Source of the DNA: Oxytricha trifallax
Taxonomy: Eukaryota; Ciliophora; Spirotrichea; Sporadotrichida; Oxytrichidae
Reading direction: 5' to 3'
Length of the DNA stretch: 64,000 nucleotides
Assembly: GCA_000711775.1 (NCBI GenBank)
Contig: ARYC01000234.1
Location: 1 to 64,000 of the forward strand
Each line of letters opens with the position of its first letter. Position 1 is the stretch's first letter. The notes under the pieces were generated by a model, which did not search any database, was not told where the DNA came from, and was given only the letters and a program-made list of their open reading frames with translations. Shown piece by piece: positions 1 to 10,900 of the stretch. The position numbers were made by a program, and so were the translations under genes.

Positions 1-1966
1 AGTTCCATTAAATTAGTACTAAATTTGTTTAAATTTAATTAGTACTGGTACTAAATTCGTTTAATTTCAATTGGTACTAATTTAATAGTACCAAAACTTA
101 ATTAGTACCTAGTTTTAAACTAATGAGGTTTTAATGGAAAAGTTCCAATATGGTTCAAAACCTAACTGGTACCAGTACCAACCTCAATTTTTTCTAAGTT
201 GGTACCAAAATTAAAAATATTAAGCATGAATTTAGAAAATTTATAGTTATAAACTTAGTATAAATATGATGTCTAACGCCTAAGAAGCAACCATTGTTGT
301 TGCAGTACCAACTCCTATACAAAGTTACTATAACAAGAGAGGTTATTAAAGCTTTATAATAGAAATTTAAATTTGAATTTAAACATGGCGGCTAACTTAA
401 ATCGCAAAGCAGTCTCTCTTGGCAGTGGATAATCTTAGCTAAACTTTGGATAAACTAAGAAGCAAGAGATCATATACATTGAAAAGGAGCCAGAGCTTAA
501 AGCTCTTGAGTTTGAATCAGAGGTGTTTGTTCTAGAAATAAATATCAGGAAGCAGAGAGCAGAGATAAGTATTTAAACGCTAATCGAAGATGTTGAGGAG
601 TTAAAAGAACATCTCCCACTAGAAAAGATTAAAGAATTCTAATGTCATGAATGCTAAAATTTCTTCTCAACTGATTCGAGCTTGAAGAGGCACATCAAAG
701 AGATGCACTCTGGGAGAGATAAGATATATTTTAAGCACGAAAAGGTCGATGGCAGGTATTAGTGCACGACTTGCATGAAGTCTTACACTCACTCAGCTAA
801 AGTTAAAAGACACATGCAAAAACATCATTTAAGTGAGTTTTAATGCAAGATAAAGAAACATAAATACTTATACCAGCCAAGAGAAAGTCCAATACTGTAG
901 AGTCTTAAAGAGAGCAGGAAGAGAGACTTAAGAAGCAGAAACGTTTTGAGTCAATGAACCAACCAGCTAATGAATTATATATAGCATGCTTGTAAGAGAG
1001 AGCTATGTATATACCTGCATTAAATGCAGTAGATCTCAGTTTTTGCATTGACAACTATTTACATATTGATGTGCCTAACAAGGCAAAACTCATATTAGTT
1101 GATGAGTATGCTTATAAAGTATGTCCTTTCAAATATCTTATTAGGAACGAGCAGTATCAAAATGAGTTTGCCAATGAATACATAATACTAAGAGAGGCTC
1201 ATAAAAGGTAATGCAAGAACTTGCTTAAACTCGATGGAGTTATTCTTGGACATGTTTTTATTGCACTACGACTTAAGAAATTTGAAATGACTCTAAGAGA
1301 TTATCTCTACCATAATAGATACCCAGATGACTTGAATGAGATACTCACGGAAATGACCAAGGGTGTGATAGAGCTGCATGATCTAGGGTATGTTCATAGA
1401 GATTTGAAGCCAGAAAATGTAATGGTAAATCTCTGTCCTTTAGAAATAGTAGTCATTGATTTCAATAGAGCAATAAGGTAAGAAATAGTGACTTTAGCTA
1501 AAGTGCTAGGCACACCTGGGTACTTCCCAATAAGAGAGAAGTGGACTAATGGCTCTGTTTAGTGGGATGTCTGGGCGGTAGCAGCAATTATTTTAAAGTG
1601 CGATATGGAAAGTATGTCGTACTTCGGAACAAAGCAAGAAAAGTAATCAATAAGCATGGCTGTTAAACATAAAAGCAAGAAGATGTATGCACTTAGATTA
1701 AGAAAATGGTTTTGATGATCTTTATAAGAGCTCCAGCATATCCAAGATCATCATTAGAAGATATACTTGAAACATTAAAGAGAGCTAAGTTCAAGAGATA
1801 CCACATAGATAAGCAGATAAAATTTGTTTGAATTAAGAACATTAATACTCATTAAATATTCATTAAAGTCACATAAAACTTGCGTTTTCTCAACTAACCG
1901 CAATAAGACCCCAACTATACCCTACCTACAAATCAAAGCACTTATAAACCTCACTAAGGGGTTTTG
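1..1966 (+). mobile_element. TBE transposon copy A (partial, enters from left edge)
   Basis: Inner part and one end of a TBE element (Tc1/mariner-superfamily DNA transposon of Oxytricha germline). It is homologous over its length to the complete copy at 6277-10394 but in the opposite orientation. The end at about 1880-1966 matches the terminal repeat of the complete copy, except that it keeps a single GGGGTTTT unit instead of two. The flanking ACT at 1967-1969 matches the 3 bp ANT target site typical of TBE. Positions 1-230 correspond to the AT-rich spacer between the kinase gene and the 22K gene; the 22K and transposase genes would lie left of the window. The copy is divergent and its ORF is frame-shifted, so it looks old. 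Confidence 0.9.
385..1831 (+). pseudogene. TBE 57K zinc-finger/protein-kinase ORF, degenerate copy
   Basis: Start ATG at 385 aligns with the start of the intact-looking relative at 7865. The N-terminal third carries two C2H2-like fingers (C-x2-C ... H-x4-H around 638-700 and 760-820). The C-terminal half is a protein-kinase-like domain with the catalytic-loop motif HRDLKPEN near 1395 and a VIDFNRA motif in place of DFG near 1455. TAA/TAG must be read as Gln. Reading the family protein through requires a frame change near 900-950 and another near 1700, and the C-terminus (motif APAYPRSSLEDIL) ends at TGA 1829-1831. It is therefore a broken gene of a DNA transposon. Its role in TBE biology is not established. 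Confidence 0.8.
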
Positions 1967-2022
1967 ACTCATTCTAAGCAACATAAGACCGTATATCCTT
2001 GATATGTATGTTTGATTTTGCA

Positions 2023-2313
2023 TCACGAATGTCTTTTTCTTATATAGTAATCATTAATTAATTTATTATTTAATAGAAAATCACTATTATTATTATTTAT
2101 ACAAATTAATAATGTCAATATTGGCTGCTAATCCAAAAACACATACTTAGAAGCTGCATTCAAGTGATAAAACAATCTATCAATAATAAGTGTAGGGGTA
2201 TCTTCATTTATTAATACTATCTCCAGCGAGGATTTTATTAGAGAGCCCACTATCGCCAAGCGTATGAAAAACTGCAAAAGCTTAGGTCTGGTAAAGTAAT
2301 CACCTATTGCCAT
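2023..2313 (-). CDS. Unknown small membrane protein, probably first segment of a larger gene
   Basis: Open frame of 96 codons from ATG 2313 to TGA 2023 with TAG/TAA as Gln. The first about 60 residues look like a real protein: a charged N-terminus (MAIGDYFTRPKLLQFF) followed by one hydrophobic helix. The last about 35 residues, rich in Asn and Ile, look like non-coding AT-rich DNA, so the true coding segment probably ends near 2130 and continues after an IES. The TBE copy A ends 57 bp beyond the stop, so this gene may be another TBE-interrupted one whose remainder lies left of the window. No family recognised. Confidence 0.45.
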
Positions 2314-2589
2314 TATAATTAATTCAAAATTATTAGTATTAATGATACAATTTGATAGTAAATTACATCATGTTAAGTGTAGTTTGTAATATATTAAAAT
2401 AATTAGATTACTATGAGTGCAATTAGTTAGATTGAAAATATAAGATTCAATTTATTTAAAAACAATATGTTAATTTTTCCCTTTAAAATCACTAATTTCT
2501 AGTGGGACTTAAAGTTTATACTTTTATTTTGTAATAAATAAAATTGCCCTACTATTCACTAGCAATTATAATTAAATTATAAATTATAA

Positions 2590-4857
2590 AATGAGAAATT
2601 TTATGCAAAGCAATGCAGACAAAAATGGTCGATATAATAATGACAATGACTCACGAGCTTCTTCCACTTCCTTTATTTGTAACACCTCTTAATCCATGAA
2701 AATCGCACCTAAGTTAAAATGGGTTTAGGCCTCTGATATTATTGATGATCAGTAAGTGATAGCAAGATAAATACTTAATACTATTCTAATGATTTATAAT
2801 TTCAAATTATCTGAGGTTTTTTATAATGTCTTTATTGTAGTAATAATCAGATACAAACCCCTTAAATTAAGAATCATACTGCAACTTTTAAAATATTTAT
2901 GTAATCTTATACGTTCTATGTTTAATGAAAGATATAAATGATTTTATTTTTAAACTAAGTTTTAAATTAAAATGTGCAACTCTTTATAACAATAAGTTGT
3001 ACGTGTTTGGGGGCTACGACGGCAAAAAGAATCACAGTAATTTGCGTATATTTGACACAGAATCTCTTAACTGGATAAAGCCTAAAAGAGCAGGTGGAAA
3101 TGCGCCACCCGGTCGAAATGGTCATACAGCTACTCTTGTCGGTAAGTTGTATTAAAAAAACCTTACAATCTCGAAATTTCTGATAATCAAAGAACATTTA
3201 AATCGAACTTTAAGGATTTTGTTAAATTCATAATAACAAGAAGATTTACATAATATCTATAGATCATAAGCTATACATATTGGGTGGATGGTTAGGTCAA
3301 GGACCTCTTGCAGCAGATGACTTACACATTTTAGATTTGATAAATTTCCGCTGGCTAGATTTTCAGGCCAAGGGATTGCCTCCTGGGCCCTGCAACATGC
3401 ACACTGCAGATTCCTACAAAAAGAATATTTATGTGTTTAGGGGTGGAGATGGTAAAGACTACTTGAATGATCTGCATTAACTAGATACAGTAGCATTGCA
3501 ATGGACTAAAGTTTAGTAAAATGGAGCTTGCCCTCCTCCAAGAGCAAATCATAGCTCAGCCATTATAAAACAAAATCTGTATATATTTGGAGGATGGGAC
3601 GGATCAAAGCGACTTAACGATCTGTTTATGTTGAATTTAGACACCATGTTTTGGACATAAATTATTGTTGAGGGAGAGAACCCAGCTCCACGAGCAGGCA
3701 TGAGTTTGTGTAATGTTGATGATGAATTGTATTTATTCGGCGGATCAGGACCTCATGCTTATTGCTTTAATGATTTGTATATATTTGATCCAGAGCAAAC
3801 AAGATGGTACTAGTGCGATAATTTCTCTAACCCTGAATAATAACCCAAAGCTAGAGCTGGCCATTCAAAGACTCTTGTAGACAGTCGCTTGTTTATTATT
3901 AATTTCTAATAACATTCTTTGAGTGCTTAGTGATTGTTTGCCAATATTTTAGCTAATTTATAAGGTTTATTATTGGAGGTAGCTATGGCTAAGATTATTT
4001 AAAAGATGTGCATATTTTAGATACAGATCCACAGCCAATTTTCGAATTCGCAAACACCAGCTAAAATAAACTTTTAAAAGGTATCCGAGAATTCACCAAC
4101 AGCCAAGACTTTTCAGATGTCACTTTCTTAGTGGAAGGCAGAAAATTCTATGCTCATAAATTAGTTCTTTCGTTGTTGAGGTAAAAATAACTTCTTCTTT
4201 TTTATAATAAATGATGATTTAGTGAGAAGTTCAGAGCTATGTTTACAAATGGGATGATTGAATCAAAGCAAAAGGAAATAGAAATAAAAAACATAAGTTC
4301 TTAAAATATTTATAATTAAAATTAAGTTACCCAGTATTTTCTTCAATAATGCATTATCTCTACACGGGAGATTTCCACTTTGGAGCAGATACTGAAGGCC
4401 AAGAATTATCTTTAGATTATGTCTGTGAGTTCCTGAGAGTTTCAGACGAATACATACTGGAGGATGTAAGAACTTTATTCTTAATTATATTTAATAGGTG
4501 AAAATGCGATGTGAAGAGTACTTAATTAATAACTTAACTGAGGAGTATTTCCATACTTTTAATCATAAGTTTTTAAATTTACATTAGACATATCAATTTT
4601 TATGAGATTTAATTAATCAGATGGCGGACATGTACAATGGCGAGAGACTGAAAGACTATTGCTAATGGTACTACAGACGGCACTATAGATCTCTAGGGGG
4701 ACTTATGATGGGGGAGAGTGACTCAAATATTGTAACAATTCATGAAGACACAGCTGCAAATGGAAAGGAAGTAATTGTTATGGGAGGGTAAGATGAAATG
4801 ATGGTCATCAACAATTAATCTAACAATAAAAATTTTCAAGAGGATGATGACCAGTGA
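2590..4857 (+). CDS. Kelch-repeat and BTB/BACK domain protein
   Basis: ATG 2590 to TGA 4855-4857, TAA/TAG as Gln. Five to six kelch blades (motifs such as YVFGGYDG, YILGGW, YIFGGWDGSKR, YLFGGSG) are followed by a BTB domain (SDVTFLV, YAHKLVLS, KFRAMF, ISYPVF, YLYTGDFHFG) and a short BACK-like tail. Such proteins usually are Cul3 adaptors or cytoskeletal scaffolds. The frame is broken by GT-AG introns at about 2752-2840, 3142-3262, 4181-4222 and 4466-4497, and by IESs with pointers TGCAACT, GTTTATTATT, TAAGTT and TTAATCA. Each IES removal restores a diagnostic motif, for example ISYPVF of BTB. The first and third introns could instead be IESs with pointers ATCAG and TAAG; both readings keep the frame. 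The gene lies between two inverted TBE copies. Confidence 0.92.
2887..2981 (+). other. IES in kelch/BTB gene, pointer TGCAACT
   Basis: TGCAACT occurs at 2880-2886 and 2975-2981. The intervening 88 bp is AT-rich and would add a stop or a hydrophobic stretch. Removal joins KNHTAT to LYNNKLYVFGG, the start of the first kelch blade. No splice acceptor is present, so this is an IES and not an intron. Confidence 0.88.
3901..3974 (+). other. IES in kelch/BTB gene, pointer GTTTATTATT
   Basis: The 10 bp repeat GTTTATTATT lies at 3891-3900 and 3965-3974. Keeping one copy gives RLFIIGGSYG, a normal kelch blade; leaving the segment in breaks the blade and changes frame. This is the longest pointer in the gene. 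Confidence 0.92.
4300..4328 (+). other. Short IES in BTB domain, pointer TAAGTT
   Basis: TAAGTT at 4294-4299 and 4323-4328 encloses only 23 bp. Removal gives KNISYPVFSSIMHYLYTG, matching the conserved BTB helix region. A splice at the nearby GT...CAG would also stay open, but it would lose the conserved ISYPVF motif. Confidence 0.85.
4566..4619 (+). other. IES in BACK region, pointer TTAATCA
   Basis: TTAATCA at 4559-4565 and 4613-4619. Removal joins EEYFHTF to NQMADMYNGERL in frame; without removal a TGA follows within 20 codons. Confidence 0.88.
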
Positions 4858-4995
4858 GAGTGATTAAATTTCAAAAAATATGAAAGGAATAAGAGGAGTA
4901 ATCAAACAAATGTAATCTAAAAAGTTCTATATATGTTATGTTTTAGCAAAATCACAATAATGGCTAATGCAGATTTAATAAAGTTAAATTTAATA

Positions 4996-7900
4996 TCAAT
5001 CTTAATTTTAAGCATTTAGAGAACTTTCTTTATTTCTAATCCACTCATTCATTATAGCATATATGATTTTTATTTTTACACTATAACAAAATTGCATCTA
5101 ATACTGTAATTCTATGAGCTTCTTATTTTCCTCAAGTACCTACATAAAATCACTTAGCATCTATCTGTAAACTGCATCATAGCGATCTAATTGCCTATCA
5201 AAAGCCTCATTTTCCTTAATTAAATTCTAAATCTAATCATTAATGGGCGTTCTCATTTCATTGAGATTATCGAAAACTTATTGCAATTTTATAAGCAGGA
5301 AGTTTTTCAGACTTTCTAAATCTTAATGTGTGGGTGTCATGGAATTATATTGTGATTAAATCTGTATATTTGGGGAGATATTGAAATTAGACCTTTGGGT
5401 ATGTGTGTAATTGCCGTTATCTTATTAGGTTGATTGGAACATAGGACCTGTCTAGTCTATTGATTAACTTAAAATACTTTGTCCTCCTGTGATTTGTGTA
5501 CTGCCCCCAACTACGGAGTTAAAATTAAGTTTTTGATCTTAAAGTTTCTTTTTGACTAGGTCCATAGTCATTTTGAGGCTCTCTTAATTTACCTCAAATA
5601 CTTTCATTTTGTTCTTATAATAGTCTTTATCTTCATCGTATTGCTTTCTAATTGATATCTGCTCTTTTTCGACTTTCTCCTTCATTTTTTTCATTTCAGT
5701 TACTGATTTCTTCAAATACTGATCTTTAAATAAGACAATATAAATAAAAAACAAATTATCTTTTAGTTTTGCATCGTACGTCTCATGTTCATGCAAACGC
5801 TACTGCAGAGTATCATGGCTTTTCAAAAGACTAAGTAGTTTTGAGTGATGCTCTTGTATGAAATGCAAATGTGGTTTGGCTTCTGAATCTGCTTATTTTT
5901 GTTATTCTTGGATGTCTTTTAAGTTTTAAGACATTAAGTAGAGTTCTCGTTTTAAGTTCTCTAGTTCTTTAAACATTAATATAGAGAGTATATTGATAGA
6001 TTTATATCATACAGCATTGCTTCAATTATAAATTAGGAAATCTTAAGTAATCTCTAAACCATTACCAACCTTTGACTAGAACAACTTAACTTTATGTTTC
6101 TTATATGGTGATTGAGATCCCACTATAAAAAGAACATAAAATTGATTGTATTGAACTTACATCTTGAAAAAGTGTTTCTTAGTGATGAAGCATTTGATAC
6201 CATATCATGTGTGATAGTTTAATTCATAGGCGATCTGTCTTTAACGCTTTCTTATCTGCCATGTCCCTTTGTGACTCAAAACCCCAAAACCCCTTAGTGA
6301 GGTTTATAAGTGCTTTGATTAGTAGGGTAAAGTTGGGGTTTTATTAGGGTTAGTAGAGAAAACGGAAGTTTAATGAGACTTTAATATGTATTTAATGAGT
6401 ATTAGTTTAATTATATCACACGAATTTTACTTGCTTGTCTTTGTTGTATCTCTTGAATCTCGCTTTCTTTAGTGGTTCGAGCATATCGTCTAAGGATTGT
6501 CTTGGATATGCTGGAGCTCTTACTATTATCTTCTCTACAATCTTCTTTATTTCTTAGCAATACATCATCTTGTTTTATGTGCTTCTCAGCTAGATTTATT
6601 GATTATTTTTCATATTTTGTATTAATGTAAGTCATGCTTTCCATATCGCACTCTAATATTATTGCAGCTACTGCCCAAACATCCCACTAAATAGAGCCAT
6701 TAGTCCATTTCTCTCTGATTGGGAAGTAACCTGGAGTACCAAGAACCTTTGCTAAGGTTACAATCTCTTATCTTAAGGCTCTATTAAAATCGATTACAAC
6801 TACTTCTAAAGGGCAAAGGTTTAGCATAACATTTTCAGGCTTCAAATCTCTATGAACGTATCCAAGCTCGTGAAGTTCCTAAACACCCTTTATCATATTA
6901 GATAGAATATCATTCAAGTCATCTGGGTATCTGTTTTAATATAGATAATCTCGGAGAGTCATTTCAAACTTTTTTAGCCTTAGTGCGATGAAACCAAACC
7001 CTAAAATAACACCATCTAGCTTGAGCAAATTCTTGCAATCTTTTTTCTAAGCCTCTCTAAGTACAATATATTCGTTAGCAAACTCATTTTGATACTGCTC
7101 GTTTTTAAGGAGATAGCTGAAAGGATATACCTTGTAGGCATAGTCATCAACCACTATGAGTTTTGCTTTAGCAGGTACGTTTATATGTAAGTAGTTTTCA
7201 ATACAACTGCTAAGGTCTACTGCATTTAGTGCAGGAATATACATGGCTCTCTCTTAAAAGCATGCTAAAAAGACATTACCAGCAGGTTGATTCATTAATT
7301 CTATTCGCTTCTGCCTCTTGAGCTTCTCCTGTTGTTCTTTTTAAGTCTCAAGATTATTAGATTTTCTTTTAGCGGGCACTAATTTCTAAGTCTCTTTATC
7401 TTAAATCAAGAACTCACTTAGGTGATGCTTCTGCATATGTTTCTTAACTTTAGCTGAGTGAGTATAAGACTTCTCACAAGTCGTGCACTAGTACCTGCCA
7501 TCGACCTTATCATGCTTAAAATACACCTTAGCTTTCCCAGAGTGAACCTCTTTCATATGTCTCTTCAAACTGGAATCAGTAGAGAAAAAATTTTAGCAGT
7601 CTTAGCATTCAAAAGTTTTAATCCTTTAAATCTGAAGCTGTTCCTTTTCTTCCTCAACATCTTTTATTAATGTTTAAACTTCTATTTCAGCTTTCTGTTT
7701 CATGTTTTAAACCTATATAATAAAAACTTGTGCTTCAAATTCAAGAGCTCTTAGCTCTGCCTCCCTCTCAATATATATAACTTCTTGTTTCTTGGTTGAA
7801 CCAAAGTTAAGCATTGATTGACCTGCTCCTAAAAGTGCCGCTCTACGATTTAAGTTGACCGCCATGTTTAAATTCAAATTTAAATTTCTATTATAAAGCT

Positions 7901-10900
7901 CTTAAAACCTCTATAGCTATAGCTGGACTATATAGGAGTTGCTACAGCATTAATGATGGTTTGATCTCAGCTCTAAGACTTCATATTTATACTCAGTTTA
8001 TAACTATAATTTTTGTAATTTTGCACTTAATAATTTTGATTCTGGTACCAACTCAGATAAAGTTCAGGTTGGTACTGGTACCAATTAAGTTTTGAACCAG
8101 ATTGGAACTTTTCCATTAAAACCTCACTGGATTAAAACTAGGTACTAATTAAGTTTTGGTACTATTAAATTGGTACCAATTAAACTTAAACGAATTTAGT
8201 ACCGGTACTAATTAAATTTAAACAAATTTAGTACTAATTTAATGGAACTAAATTGATAAAAATGGAGCTCCATCTCTGAAGTTTGTTACAGCTTCTGCGA
8301 ACCTTCTCCACGTATCCTTACAGGGTTGACCTCCTATAAGATGCCCATATTTAATAGTAAGATTTAAAGGATAGGATCCAGAAGTCTATAAATTAAAACT
8401 TGAAATTCATTAATAGGAAGAGGAACAAAGATGGAATCATTCAATGAACAAATGAAAAGGGTTGAGGCTCAAGAAATGATATCAAGATTCAGAAGCAAGG
8501 AGGATCTCTATCGATACCTTACTTAGCATGGTAAAATAAATTGATGTTAATCAACGATGTATACAGTTGGTCTATTCCTTCCAACGATGGAAGGTACTAA
8601 AATATCATTCTTAAAAGCAATACTCTGCGAGGAGAAGAAAGCTTTTAAAAAACATAGAAATCAAACTGATTGAAATACCTAACTACCCAGAGATTTCAGT
8701 CACAAATCTCTACGAGGATGCAATGAAAGATGATGAAGTGGTTATTTACCTTCCTAGCAAGAAGTAACTCTCAAATAAATTGCCTGAAAGAAACTTCATC
8801 TTTGGTGTTCTTGGTACAATCAAAGAGGATTATTTGAGAGAAATTATAGAAGAAGCTCATAAGAAACGCTACTCTATTTCTCCTGAAGATTAAAAGAAGC
8901 AAGGAATACTAATAAGCGAGACGTGGCTAGCAGAGCTTAAGAAGCATCCTTATCTCTCTAGTAAGCTTTGATTTATAACTTTTTAGGGAAACCTGGAACT
9001 GGTATATTTCTAATGAAAGAGAATGCAAAGGTTCACAGAGAGAGAAAGTCTCAGACCATTCATTAAGTTAGCAAGAGACTTTATAATGAAGTTTAAAAGT
9101 CTGATGAAATGAACATTGATGCTGGTGCTGGTACAAAGAGAAGAAAAATGGGTCCTAGTAAAGCACCAGAGGAAGAAAAGAAAGAGAAGCCGAATCCATT
9201 TAAGAGTTCGTTTGATATGTGAAATAATTCATTCATTTAAGTCTAACACTTATTAATAAACATTCATTCTTCCTTTCCTTGCACATATCGTAGTCTAGTC
9301 TTTACCCACTCTCTTGCAACTACTCTGTATTAAGTCTACTGTGTCGATTGGTAGATCATGCATTAGGTGATACAGCAAGAGTTTCTTGTAGTGAGTCTTA
9401 ATCTAACTCCAATAGAATTCGATTCCATTAAATTGAGGACTGTAAGGAACGTTATACACAGGAGTTATCTTTAATTCTTCATAAGCTTTCTTAGATTCCT
9501 TAGTCTTATGAACTGAGAGGTTATCAACAAACAGGATGATCTCTTGATCGTTGTACTTATCTCTTAGCTTATGTAAGAACTCTATATACTGCTCTCGCTT
9601 AATAGAGCGAGGATGAATAACATAAGTTTCTAAGCCTGAATCTTCACTGATACCAGCCAAAATTGCGTGAGTGACAACCTTAACCTTTTAGTCATACACT
9701 TCTATATTATCGTACTTCTTGTACCAAGACTTATTAATAAAGGTGTTGAACGTAAACACAGCTTCATCAGCGTGTATGAACTTGATGTTATTATCAACAG
9801 ACCTCTGCATTTAATCATATATATAGTTTAAATTATTACTATAAAATAGCAGAGTAAAGTCAATCACTCTCTTCACTCTATTGACAGTCTTGAAGGCAAT
9901 ACCGTTCCTTCAATAAATATTTGCGATAGTCTATGGTGAGATACGCATGTCAGGAAACTTGCGATGAAACATCACAGCTCGCTAGTCAAGTGGGAAATGT
10001 GCCCAATACTTAAGAGTCTTAGAATCGCAGAGATATTCAATATGGTGCTAAGAGAACTTTTGTTTTCTTACAGGATGTTATCAAGAACCAGAATTGAAAT
10101 GCTAAACAGCTAACAAGCAATGATACCTAACTGTTGAGGCACTCTTGCGCAGGAGCTTAGCTATAGCAGCATAATTCATAACTGGTTTGAGTTAGTCTAA
10201 ATTAATACTCGCACCATACCTAAGCTTAAGCAGTAAATCTAAATATTTCTCATCATAAATAGACCCCAAAATCGCTAATTTCTATTTCTCATTTTGCAAA
10301 CTGGCCTAATTTCTCTACTAACCCTAATAAAACCCCAACTTTACCCTACTAATCAAAGCACTTATAAACCTCACTAAGGGGTTTTGGGGTTTTGACTCTA
10401 TGGCCCTCACTTTTCTCTGAAATTTCTTTTTCAAAGTGAGTCTTTGAACTGTTTTCAATTCTTAAATTACTTTAAAAATGATTAAAAATTTATGAAAATT
10501 TGCTAATTTATTATTTGCTATGTTATAAATAAATTCTTATCTTATTATTACTAAGCTTAATCTTAACTCCAATTGAAGGCTAAATATCTTAATAGTCCTC
10601 AATTTTTCTCGCAGTTTATATTTGCTTCTCTTATTAAGCTTCTTACAAAGAACTTGTGAATATGTCTATTTAATTTTGTAAACCAGGCCTATTGACTGGA
10701 GTTTTCTGTTGGTTTTAGTTTGGATTAATGGGACTCAAGAAACTCTAGTTATCATTGTGTTTGTGATCTCCACTCTATTTCTTTAAGTTAGCTGTAGTTG
10801 AATTTTTAGCAGATCTATCTTAATCAAATGGTTTAGCATGAGATGATGTTTAGTTTTTGTGGTTATTTTATCGCTTTGATTGTTTGCGAGATATCTTGCG

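Larger units (their letters stand above)
6277..10394. mobile_element. Complete TBE transposon copy B (4118 bp)
   Basis: Ends are exact 85 bp inverted repeats, each starting with CAAAACCCCAAAACCCC (telomere-like), flanked by the 3 bp repeat ACT (6274-6276, 10395-10397). It carries three genes in the known TBE order: the zinc-finger/kinase ORF (6416-7865, -), the 22K ORF (8431-9222, +) and the DDE transposase (9229-10292, -). TBEs are the Oxytricha germline transposons implicated in genome rearrangement. Each of the three ORFs has one or two small lesions, but the terminal repeats are perfect, so the insertion is probably fairly recent. It sits inside a host coding region and must be removed precisely. 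Confidence 0.97.

Noticed and set aside
6277-6293. True chromosome end (telomere)
   Set aside because: The C4A4 units are only two repeats long, mirrored at the other end of the TBE and flanked by a target duplication.
9403-9660. Separate short minus-strand gene
   Set aside because: It is the catalytic part of the TBE transposase once TAA/TAG are read as Gln.
6277-10394. TGA read as Cys or Trp (Euplotes- or Blepharisma-like code) to explain the transposase
   Set aside because: Host genes such as RPB2 and the UspA-like gene end properly at TGA, and no conserved position needs TGA as an amino acid.
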